DNA from: Methanomassiliicoccaceae archaeon UBA404
Lineage (GTDB): Archaea > Thermoplasmatota > Thermoplasmata > Methanomassiliicoccales > Methanomethylophilaceae
Length of the DNA stretch: 6,349 nucleotides
Direction: 5' to 3'
Assembly (NCBI GenBank): GCA_002498605.1
Contig: DAHY01000033.1
Span: 762-7,110, forward strand
The position numbers were made by a program, and so were the translations under genes. The notes under the pieces are model-generated. The model was not told the DNA's origin. It saw only the letters and a list, made by a program, of their open reading frames with translations, and ran no database searches. This document shows positions 1 to 6,039 of the stretch, in pieces (within the stretch, counting starts at the first letter, position 1; each line of letters starts with the position of its first letter).

Positions 1-475
1 GCGAAGAAATCAGGAGTCCTATGGAGGATAAGGACAGCATCGTCATCAGTACCGTAAGGAAGAACAGAAGCGGGTGGGCAAGGCCCAACCCCGTTCCGAA
101 CATGAGTTCGGCAATGACGAACACTATGAAAGCGTTCAGCAATCCTATGAGAGTGCTCCATAACGATCTTCCAGCAAGAACGTATATAATTCTGGTACCG
201 GAGCCCAACATAGGTTCGAAAGTACCGTTTATCCTGTCGAAAGTGACGCTTGAACTGGAAGCAAACAAAGAACTTGCCCACATACCCAGAACTCCGCCTC
301 CTAGAACCGCCTGCAGAACAATGGATTCTTCAACGGGCATACCGCCGGAACTGATGAAAATCATCACCATGGTCATCAAAAACGGTGAAATCAGACTTGG
401 AATCAACCACTGAGGATCGGCAAAGAACTGTACTGCCTGCTGTTTGAATCCGGCCGTGACGGCTCGGAGATTCAT
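1..475 (-). CDS. ABC-2 type transporter permease, partial (C-terminus beyond window)
   Basis: This is the membrane subunit of an ABC exporter and should form the substrate path in the cytoplasmic membrane. It starts with ATG at 475 and reads leftward with no stop to the window edge, giving 158 residues; the family is usually about 240-280, so roughly the last third is missing. The visible part has hydrophobic segments near residues 24-42, 52-73, 104-124 and 134-156. Between the second and third lies a charged loop (around 78-103, containing FDRINGTFEPMLGSGTR), which resembles the coupling-helix region of DrrB/ABC-2 permeases. The start overlaps the stop of the ATPase gene in an ATGA, and a GGAG stands 7 bases upstream, so the two are co-translated. 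The substrate cannot be told from sequence. The assignment rests on hydrophobic pattern, the loop and the ATPase partner. Confidence 0.85.
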   Translation of the reverse strand, partial: MNLRAVTAGFKQQAVQFFADPQWLIPSLISPFLMTMVMIFISSGGMPVEESIVLQAVLGGGVLGMWASSLFASSSSVTFDRINGTFEPMLGSGTRIIYVLAGRSLWSTLIGLLNAFIVFVIAELMFGTGLGLAHPLLFFLTVLMTMLSLSSIGLLISS

Positions 476-1437
476 TGGCATTCTCCGCCGGTCAATCTTA
501 TGTAAGCATCTTCAAGCGTGGGTTCGTCAAGACCTATGGTTCTGATTCCGTAAGGTCTGAATGCTTCTTCATGGGCATGTGGATCCGGCGTTCCCGAAAT
601 ATAGGAGAATCTGGTATCGTAGCGTCCGCCCACCATACAAGTCATCATACCGGTTATTTCCGGATCCGATTCCAATGTTTTCAAAACGTCGGCAGGATCC
701 CTGTCCGTAAGAATATGAACGACGGAAGTATCGGAAACCATGTCTTTTATCTCTCCCACGGTACCGTACCCCACAACTTTGCCGTGCGACAGTATAACCA
801 TTCGATCGCAGAGTTCTTCGGCTTCGTACATGTAGTGTGTTGTCAAAATAATTGTTTTTCCGGAGTCGGACAGTTTCTTTACCGTTTCGCGTATGCTTCT
901 TGAAATCTCGGGATCCAGTCCTATGGTAGGCTCATCAAGATACAGCACCTCGGGATCGTTGACCAAAGCTCTGGCTATGTGGAGTCTCTGTTTCATTCCT
1001 CTTGAAAAATCTTCAACTCTGATATCGGAAACATGTGACAATCCCACCATTTCCAACAATTCTTCGCATCGTTTTTTCTGTTCTGCTTTGGGAATACCGT
1101 ACAAATCCGAAAAAAATTCAAGATTCTGTTTTGCCGTAAGTCTGTAATACAATCCCCTTTCCCCGCCGCTGACAACATTGATTTTCTGTCTGAGCTCCAT
1201 GATAGTGCGATTGTCGGTAACGTCATAGCCCAAAACATTGGCAATTCCGGAAGTGGGATACAATAAAGTCGAGAGCATTTTTATTGTAGTGGTTTTACCT
1301 GCTCCGTTAGGCCCGAGGAGTCCGAATATCTCCCCTTCGCGAACGTCAAAGGATATTCCGTCCACGGCTACCATGTTGGGACGGTGACGTACGGCGAACT
1401 CTCTCGTGAGGTCTTTGACCTCGATTACATTTCTCAT
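472..1437 (-). CDS. ABC transporter ATP-binding protein, DrrA/ABC-2 exporter type
   Basis: A 321-residue ATPase that should drive the permease encoded just downstream. Walker A is GPNGAGKT at 42-49, the signature is FSRGMKQR at 144-151, Walker B with catalytic Glu is VLYLDEP at 164-170 followed by the D-loop TIGLD, and the switch histidine is H201 in TTH. Residues from about 235 to the end form a C-terminal extension typical of drug- or lipid-exporting DrrA-like ATPases. The usual Q-loop glutamine is not where expected: the segment reads VVSGGERGLYYRLT (88-101), a variant I recall from a subset of this family. The start at 1437 has no SD and a TATA-like box about 27 bases upstream, suggesting a leaderless message. 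The stop overlaps the permease start. The substrate is unknown, and the divergent position beside cobalamin genes does not show a shared function. Confidence 0.93.
   Translation of the reverse strand: MRNVIEVKDLTREFAVRHRPNMVAVDGISFDVREGEIFGLLGPNGAGKTTTIKMLSTLLYPTSGIANVLGYDVTDNRTIMELRQKINVVSGGERGLYYRLTAKQNLEFFSDLYGIPKAEQKKRCEELLEMVGLSHVSDIRVEDFSRGMKQRLHIARALVNDPEVLYLDEPTIGLDPEISRSIRETVKKLSDSGKTIILTTHYMYEAEELCDRMVILSHGKVVGYGTVGEIKDMVSDTSVVHILTDRDPADVLKTLESDPEITGMMTCMVGGRYDTRFSYISGTPDPHAHEEAFRPYGIRTIGLDEPTLEDAYIRLTGGECQ
483..486 (-). promoter_or_regulatory. Shine-Dalgarno site of the permease gene
   Basis: On the minus strand GGAG (within GGCGGAGA) lies 7 bases before the ATG at 475, inside the 3' end of the ATPase gene. 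It supports the 475 start and translational coupling through the ATGA overlap. Confidence 0.6.
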
Positions 1438-1443
1438 AATAGG

Positions 1444-1476
1444 GGATAATGGGGCAGGGGTTATGAATTGTTATCC
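1444..1476. repeat. Inverted repeat GGATAA / TTATCC in the divergent intergenic region
   Basis: GGATAA at 1444-1449 is mirrored by TTATCC at 1471-1476, with 21 bases between. The arms are only 6 bases and do not extend. The repeat covers the presumed ATPase promoter, so it could be an operator, but arms this short may arise by chance. Confidence 0.25.
1461..1467 (-). promoter_or_regulatory. Possible TATA-like box for the ABC ATPase unit
   Basis: The minus strand reads TTCATAA at 24-30 bases before the ATG at 1437, the distance expected when transcription starts at or next to the start codon. No SD precedes the ATG. The match to the archaeal TATA consensus is weak, so this is a suggestion. 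Confidence 0.35.
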
Positions 1477-1523
1477 ATGCCCGCTTTTGTTTGGTGCCAT
1501 GGAGGGATGGGTAATCCATATCC

Positions 1524-1529
1524 TTATAT
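1524..1529 (+). promoter_or_regulatory. Likely TATA box of the cobamide operon (leaderless)
   Basis: TTATAT, in the context CCTTATATC, lies 24-29 bases before the ATG at 1553. The short stretch between (ending in CATACCTTCCTG) has no SD. This is the spacing expected for an archaeal promoter whose transcript begins at or very near the start codon, and it supports 1553 as the start of cobD. Confidence 0.55.
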
Positions 1530-1552
1530 CAAACGCCCCGCATACCTTCCTG

Positions 1553-2671
1553 ATGTTCAATCCGGAGAGGGCCGCCCGCAAAGAATTGGCGGCATTGCCG
1601 AAAACCGTTCACGGCGGGCAGGGATGGAAGCTGGAAGAAGTTGAAGATTACAGTCACAACCTGAACCCCTTCGGACCTCCGGAAGACATATCGGAACTTT
1701 TGGCCGCGGCAGGATCCGAAGTGTGTCATTATCCGGACGATTCCTGCTCGGAATTAAAAGAAGCGATATCAAAAGTCTACGGAGTAAAAACAGACAATAT
1801 CACTGTAGGCGCGGGGTCTTCGGACATAATTCGAAATTTTCCCAATACATTCATCGATTCGGGGGAAATCGCAGTAATCCCGCGTCCTTCTTTTGCGGAA
1901 TATGCTCATCAATGCAGGATTGCCGGCGTTACGGTAAGAAAAATGGAATTGTCCGAAAATAATGATTTAAGGCTGAATCCGGAGGATATAACAAAACAAA
2001 TCTCCGGAGCAAAAGCACTGTACATCTGCAACCCGAACAATCCCACGGGCCGGATCGAACCCCGTGAAAAAATTCTGTCGATTGTAAAGGAATGTCTGGA
2101 AAAGGATGTTATGGTCTTTCTGGACGAAACTCTTTTGGAACTGGTGCCCGGACAGGAAAATATATCCTGCGTAAAGTACGTGGACAAATATCCGAATTTG
2201 GTGGTTGCCGGTTCGCTGACGAAATCTTTTGCAATCCCGGGAATACGGATAGGTTTCGGTTTCGGATCCCCCGAAACAATAACCCAGATGGAAAAAGTCA
2301 GAATGACCTGGAACGTGGGATATGCGGAACAGAGCATAGCAAAAATTCTTATCGAAGAAAGAATGGATTACGTTTACCGTGCCGCGGAATTGATGGCCCG
2401 GGAATCGGTAACCATGAACAGGGAACTGTCCGAAGTAGGTTTCACCCAGGGAAAAGTTTCGGATTCGTTCTTTTATTTCAGACCCGTGAGTCATCTCGGA
2501 GTGAAAGCCTCCGACATCAACGAAAGAATGCAAAAACAAGGAATCATACTGAGGGACTGCGCATCTTTCGGCGAGCCTTACGATATGTATGTAAGGTACA
2601 GTGTTAAAGACAGTGAATGCAACAACCGATTCATAAACGCGGCGGAATCCGTCGTGAAATCTCTGAGGTAA
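1553..2671 (+). CDS. cobD: CobD-like PLP aminotransferase-fold enzyme (L-threonine-O-3-phosphate decarboxylase)
   Basis: Probably decarboxylates L-threonine phosphate to (R)-1-aminopropan-2-ol phosphate, the linker attached by CbiB. The 372 residues show the class I PLP fold: HGG (20-22) and YSHNLNPFGPP (33-43), which match the CobD-style N-terminus (HGGN ... DFSANINPLGPP); CNPNNPTG (159-166); D191, the expected pyridine-nitrogen partner; PLP lysine K224 in SLTKSFAIPG; and arginines R232 and R348 for the substrate carboxylate/phosphate. The DExx motif reads DETL, lacking the aromatic residue common in HisC/CobD. I chose ATG 1553 because family similarity begins there, the TATA box fits, and the in-frame extension back to 1406 would overlap the divergent ATPase. 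HisC (histidinol-phosphate aminotransferase) is the main alternative, but the HGG start and the cbiB neighbour favour CobD. It lacks a long C-terminal extension. The next gene starts one base after its TAA. Confidence 0.88.
   Translation: MFNPERAARKELAALPKTVHGGQGWKLEEVEDYSHNLNPFGPPEDISELLAAAGSEVCHYPDDSCSELKEAISKVYGVKTDNITVGAGSSDIIRNFPNTFIDSGEIAVIPRPSFAEYAHQCRIAGVTVRKMELSENNDLRLNPEDITKQISGAKALYICNPNNPTGRIEPREKILSIVKECLEKDVMVFLDETLLELVPGQENISCVKYVDKYPNLVVAGSLTKSFAIPGIRIGFGFGSPETITQMEKVRMTWNVGYAEQSIAKILIEERMDYVYRAAELMARESVTMNRELSEVGFTQGKVSDSFFYFRPVSHLGVKASDINERMQKQGIILRDCASFGEPYDMYVRYSVKDSECNNRFINAAESVVKSLR
2665..2669 (+). promoter_or_regulatory. Shine-Dalgarno site of cbiB
   Basis: GAGGT at 2665-2669 overlaps the last codons of cobD and stands only 3 bases before the ATG at 2673. 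The spacing is short, but the site supports that start and coupling to cobD translation. Confidence 0.5.
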
Positions 2672-2672
2672 A

Positions 2673-3698
2673 ATGATACCGATTTGGGCACAAGCATTGC
2701 TGATAGTGATCCTGGCTCTGTTGATAGACCGGTTCATCGGGGAGTTTCCCAATAAATATCATCCCCTGAGGTGGATGGGAAACATATTGGGGGGAATCGA
2801 TAAACGTCTCAATAAACGCAAAGGAACTTATGCCTTGGTTCTGGGTCTTCTGTCATATCTTTTTGTTCTGTTGCTGTTCGGAGGACTGGCAATCACCGTA
2901 ACGGCAATATCCAGATCTTACATTCCGAATCCTTACGGTACGATTGTATGGATTGTATTGTCCGCATTCATACTGAAATCCACTTTTGCGATATTCTCTT
3001 TCGATAAGCACTGCGAACCGATATGCGCGGATCTTGAAAAAGGAAATACGGTCGACGCGGCCAAAAAAGTAAGCATGATTGTAAGCAGAGAAACCGAAGG
3101 CATGAACTCGGAGCAGATATCTTCATCCTGCTGTGAGACGATATCCGAAAATTTTGCCGACAGTGTCTGTTCGCCGACGTTTTACATGGGGTTGCTGGGA
3201 ATACCCGGAGCCTTTATGTTCCGATGCACGAATCTCATGGATGCAATGTGGGGTTACAGAAATGAAAAATACGATTCGCTGGGAAAGTTCCCTGCAAGAT
3301 TCGATGACGTTCTGGGATTCCTGACATCAAGAATATCGGCAGTGTTCATAGTAATAGGATCCGCAATATTGGGCATGAATTGGAAACAGGCTTCAAAAAT
3401 CGCCAAAAGAGACAACGGCGTAACTCCCAGTCCCAACAGCGGTTGGCCGATGGCGGCCGCGGCAGGCGCTTTGGACATACGCATGGAAAAGAAAAATTCT
3501 TATGTTATAAACGGTGAAGCGAACATCCCGAATTACAAAGATGTAAGAAACTGTCTGAGACTTATTGAAATCTCTTCAATATTGTTTATGCTCCTCGTAA
3601 TCTTGCCGCTGTTTGTATTTGCGGGAGTCAACGTACAGATATTTTTTGAAAACCTGATTGTGAACGGTATTGAACTGATAAGGGGTCTTTTAGTATGA
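2673..3698 (+). CDS. cbiB: Adenosylcobinamide-phosphate synthase CbiB (membrane)
   Basis: Joins aminopropanol phosphate to adenosylcobyric acid, giving adenosylcobinamide phosphate; in the family this happens at the cytoplasmic membrane. The 341-residue length is normal. Family hallmarks appear in order: IDRFIGEFPNKYHPLRWMG (18-36; usually LDRLLGDPP..HPV..MG), VSRET (137-141), CCETISENFADSVCSP (153-168; usually ETLAENLSDGVVAP), NLMDAMWGYRNEKY (187-200), ARFDDVLGFLTSR (208-220) and SPNSGWPMAAAAGAL (253-267). Hydrophobic segments lie near 4-18, 53-78, 90-110, 218-234 and 299-320. It directly follows cobD, which supplies its substrate, and overlaps the next gene by ATGA. The same enzyme also reuses the cobyric acid released by the downstream CbiZ. 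The assignment is secure from these motifs. Confidence 0.96.
   Translation: MIPIWAQALLIVILALLIDRFIGEFPNKYHPLRWMGNILGGIDKRLNKRKGTYALVLGLLSYLFVLLLFGGLAITVTAISRSYIPNPYGTIVWIVLSAFILKSTFAIFSFDKHCEPICADLEKGNTVDAAKKVSMIVSRETEGMNSEQISSSCCETISENFADSVCSPTFYMGLLGIPGAFMFRCTNLMDAMWGYRNEKYDSLGKFPARFDDVLGFLTSRISAVFIVIGSAILGMNWKQASKIAKRDNGVTPSPNSGWPMAAAAGALDIRMEKKNSYVINGEANIPNYKDVRNCLRLIEISSILFMLLVILPLFVFAGVNVQIFFENLIVNGIELIRGLLV
3681..3685 (+). promoter_or_regulatory. Shine-Dalgarno-like site of cbiZ
   Basis: AGGGG (in AAGGGGTC) ends 9 bases before the ATG at 3695, inside the last codons of cbiB. With the ATGA overlap it supports this start. The match is G-rich but not the canonical GGAGG. Confidence 0.45.
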
Positions 3699-4825
3699 AT
3701 GTACCAAAATGTGAAATTCTGACTTATGAAAAATGTGATGTTGCGGTTATGAAATTTCCTGAAAAAATGGAGGTTCTGAGTTCCGCCGTTTATAACGGCG
3801 GAGATAAACTTACGGATTGCGTATTTATCCTGCAGGTTCCTAAAAATTTCTATGACGACAATCCCTACAATCTTGCGTTGAACGTATGCAGAAAATTGGA
3901 CCTGCCTGAAGATTCGGTGGGGTTCATGACCGCCGCTGAAGTAAAATATGTTTTCAGTTACAAATCGGAAAATTTTGAAGGCGTGGAAACATTTGCAGCC
4001 GTTACCGCGGGATTAAGCAATCAGGTAATCGCAGGTGACGTGTTGGAAAACTGGGATACCAGATTCAAACTCTCAAGCAGAAGAAGCAAGGCTCTGATTG
4101 CCGGCACGATAAACATAATCGGCGTATCGTCCGTGCCGTTGACGCAGACCGGAAAAGTAAACATTCTGATCGGAATGACCGAAGCAAAGACGGCGGCCAT
4201 GGCATCTTTCGGTTACGAAGAAACCGGAACGACTTCCGATGCCATAGCCATAATTTCTCCGATCGGAGAAGAAAGAACGGTGTATTCCGGAACCGGAACT
4301 CGGTTGGGAATATCGATGACAAGGGCGGTGAAGCACTGTGTCAGGGATTCCCTTATAAAACGGGGGGATCACGTTCACGGAAATTATCTGGATGTTCTAA
4401 TCGAAGCGGGAATATCCGAAGAAGAACTCGTAAAATCGATATCCGAATATTCCGGGGCTGACGGGAACGGAATCCGTGTAATCACGGAAACGGTGAACGA
4501 ATTATCGGAAAACAAAGATCTTGCTTTGCTCGTTCAAACGGCGGTTTCTTATGACGCGGCATGGAAGAAAATCATCAAAGAAAACGATTTGGATGCTAAA
4601 TCCATGCTGCCCGGTATGTTACAGGACATAGCCAGTTATTTTAAAACCACGGCATTTGAGTCGATTGCCGGGCAAGCAGATATAAATGTCTATGCTACGA
4701 TATACATCCAGGACTTGCCAAAAACGCAGGCGGGAGATATTCTTAAAGGTACCCTTGAAGGTATCGTTACAGGCATCCCCGTTTCAAAAAAACTGATTTC
4801 ATCGAAGGAAAGGGGTGTTAAATGA
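3695..4825 (+). CDS. cbiZ: Adenosylcobinamide amidohydrolase CbiZ with C-terminal CobZ/PgpA-like domain (CbiS architecture)
   Basis: The N-terminal part hydrolyses the aminopropanol side chain of adenosylcobinamide to give adenosylcobyric acid, letting archaea salvage foreign corrinoids. CbiZ hallmarks are VLSSAVYNGG (27-36), VGFMTAAEV (75-83), VTAGLSNQ (103-110), AGTINIIGV (136-144), MTEAKTAAM (161-169) and TGTTSDAIAI (177-186). From about 220 to 376 there is a second domain. Its order of features is colinear with archaeal CobZ, the PgpA-family alpha-ribazole-phosphate phosphatase: EAGISEEELV (237-246), KDLALLVQTAVSYDAAW (274-290), ESIAGQADINVY (322-333) and GDILKGTLEGIVTGI (347-361). This resembles CbiS, the CbiZ-CobZ fusion described from Methanopyrus kandleri. 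The match is from memory and weaker than for CbiZ, and an aspartate pair expected near 347-348 appears as GD, so phosphatase activity is uncertain. It overlaps cbiB and cobS by ATGA. Confidence 0.9.
   Translation: MNVPKCEILTYEKCDVAVMKFPEKMEVLSSAVYNGGDKLTDCVFILQVPKNFYDDNPYNLALNVCRKLDLPEDSVGFMTAAEVKYVFSYKSENFEGVETFAAVTAGLSNQVIAGDVLENWDTRFKLSSRRSKALIAGTINIIGVSSVPLTQTGKVNILIGMTEAKTAAMASFGYEETGTTSDAIAIISPIGEERTVYSGTGTRLGISMTRAVKHCVRDSLIKRGDHVHGNYLDVLIEAGISEEELVKSISEYSGADGNGIRVITETVNELSENKDLALLVQTAVSYDAAWKKIIKENDLDAKSMLPGMLQDIASYFKTTAFESIAGQADINVYATIYIQDLPKTQAGDILKGTLEGIVTGIPVSKKLISSKERGVK
4811..4817 (+). promoter_or_regulatory. Shine-Dalgarno site of cobS
   Basis: AGGGGTG ends 4 bases before the ATG at 4822. 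Together with the ATGA overlap it argues that translation begins here, and that the long acidic N-terminal extension of CobS is really made. Confidence 0.5.
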
Positions 4826-6039
4826 CAAAAGAAAGGAATGACGGCATTCCGGATCCTGAAGAAGCGTATCCCATCGGTGAAGATGGGGTACAGGCAGACG
4901 AGGATACGGAATCCCCAGTCAATGAAAATGTGGAATCGCAAATAGACAAACCTGAACATTCTCTGTTCGAATCGGGAGGCCGAACCACCGGAGGTATTGA
5001 GCCTTCGGATTACTCGTTCGAATCAAATTCTGTGACAAAGATACCTGTGGAAGAATATGAGGATGTAACTGAGAATACTGAAGAGACGCCAATTTTTGAA
5101 ACGGAGGAAGTGTATGAGAAAACCGAATCTTATGCTGAAAATACTACATATTTCGAACCGTTGGGCGATCAGGATAAGTCTGCACTCAAGGGAATGTTAT
5201 CCTTTTTCACCATCTGGAGAAGGGACGTAGGTTCTCAGGACATAGAAGCGATGGAAGATCGTTTCCACCTGGTTCCTGTAATAGGGGCACTATTCGCTAC
5301 TGTAATTGCCGTAGAAATGATTATAATGTATGTCCTAGGACGGTATACGTTTTTCGACATCAGTTTAATAATTCCCATTTTTGTATTGGCAACGGTCCTA
5401 ATTGGCAGCAAATTTCTTCATTTTGACGGACTTGTGGATTTTGGTGATGGAATAGTCGCATCGGGGGATCAAGAAAAACATGTACGTGCTATGAAAGATT
5501 CCAAGATAGGTGCCGGAGGATTCGGACTGGCTTTGATAGTCACTTTGGGTACTTTCGCAATATATGCTCATTCGATTTTTTGGATTGTACCTATGCTTTT
5601 CGTAATACCAATAACGGAAATTTTGGTAAAAAATGCAATGGTCTCCGCCGCGGTTTACGGAACTGCTGGAGACGGAATGGCGTCTTCACAGGTAAGAAAG
5701 GCAGACAATACAACATTGGTCAAATCGCTGATGACTACATTCATATTGTCAATCGTCGGACTTGTGCTTTCGCTGGCAATATACTGGATTATCAACAAGA
5801 CCATTATTGGTGTTCTGGATGTTTCATTTGCTTACACCGTGGCAATGCTGTTCATTGTTCTTGTGGTGGGAATGGCAATGTCTGTTTTGGTTGGAAAATT
5901 CATGGCCAACACAGCCAACAAGACATTCGGATATACATCGGGAGACACATTGGGAGCGACTAATGAGATTGCACGTCCAATAGTATCATTTACCATGATA
6001 TTGACATATTGTGTACTTTCGGCGTTGATTTTGTTATGA
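4822..6039 (+). CDS. cobS: Cobamide synthase CobS with acidic N-terminal extension
   Basis: Transfers adenosylcobinamide from its GDP form onto alpha-ribazole or its 5'-phosphate, the final assembly step, in the cytoplasmic membrane. The core starts near residue 122. It carries FLHFDGLVDFGDG (198-210, with D202, D206 and D209 of the family DGxxDxxDG motif), MKDSKIGAGGFG (224-235) and YTSGDTLGATNEI (371-383). Hydrophobic segments lie near 150-171, 176-196, 232-268, 302-323, 336-357 and 385-405. Typical CobS is about 250 residues; this one is 405 because of about 120 N-terminal residues with 35 Asp/Glu and 7 Lys/Arg by hand count. These have no hydrophobic stretch and look disordered. The ATGA overlap with cbiZ and the SD support this start over the internal Met125. 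The gene is AT-richer than its neighbours. It overlaps cobY by ATGA. Confidence 0.95.
   Translation: MTKERNDGIPDPEEAYPIGEDGVQADEDTESPVNENVESQIDKPEHSLFESGGRTTGGIEPSDYSFESNSVTKIPVEEYEDVTENTEETPIFETEEVYEKTESYAENTTYFEPLGDQDKSALKGMLSFFTIWRRDVGSQDIEAMEDRFHLVPVIGALFATVIAVEMIIMYVLGRYTFFDISLIIPIFVLATVLIGSKFLHFDGLVDFGDGIVASGDQEKHVRAMKDSKIGAGGFGLALIVTLGTFAIYAHSIFWIVPMLFVIPITEILVKNAMVSAAVYGTAGDGMASSQVRKADNTTLVKSLMTTFILSIVGLVLSLAIYWIINKTIIGVLDVSFAYTVAMLFIVLVVGMAMSVLVGKFMANTANKTFGYTSGDTLGATNEIARPIVSFTMILTYCVLSALILL

Noticed and set aside
21..413. 130-codon open frame on the plus strand opposite the permease
   Set aside because: The minus-strand frame gives a convincing membrane protein coupled to the ATPase; the plus-strand product shows no domain and has no SD.
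1442..1511. Possible G-quadruplex from GGGG/GGG tracts in the intergenic region
   Set aside because: Only three closely spaced GGGG tracts are present, and the next G-runs are over 40 bases away, so a stable quadruplex is unlikely.
1406..1552. In-frame upstream extension of the cobD reading frame (ATG at 1406, 1463, 1499)
   Set aside because: It would run into the divergent ATPase gene and through its promoter region. The extra residues do not resemble the family, and the TATA box plus family similarity point to 1553.
1438..1552. Cobalamin riboswitch upstream of the cobamide operon
   Set aside because: No B12-box-like sequence is visible, the 115-base gap is too short for a full riboswitch plus promoter, and the transcript appears leaderless.
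1967..2752. 261-codon open frame on the minus strand opposite cobD
   Set aside because: It lies opposite a well-supported conserved gene, its translation shows no recognisable family pattern, and it is best explained as a shadow of codon bias.
5194..5196. Internal start of CobS at Met125, which would give a normal-length protein
   Set aside because: The AAGGGA before it abuts the ATG with no usable spacing, whereas the 4822 start has both a well-placed SD and the operon's ATGA overlap. It remains the main alternative for the extension finding.
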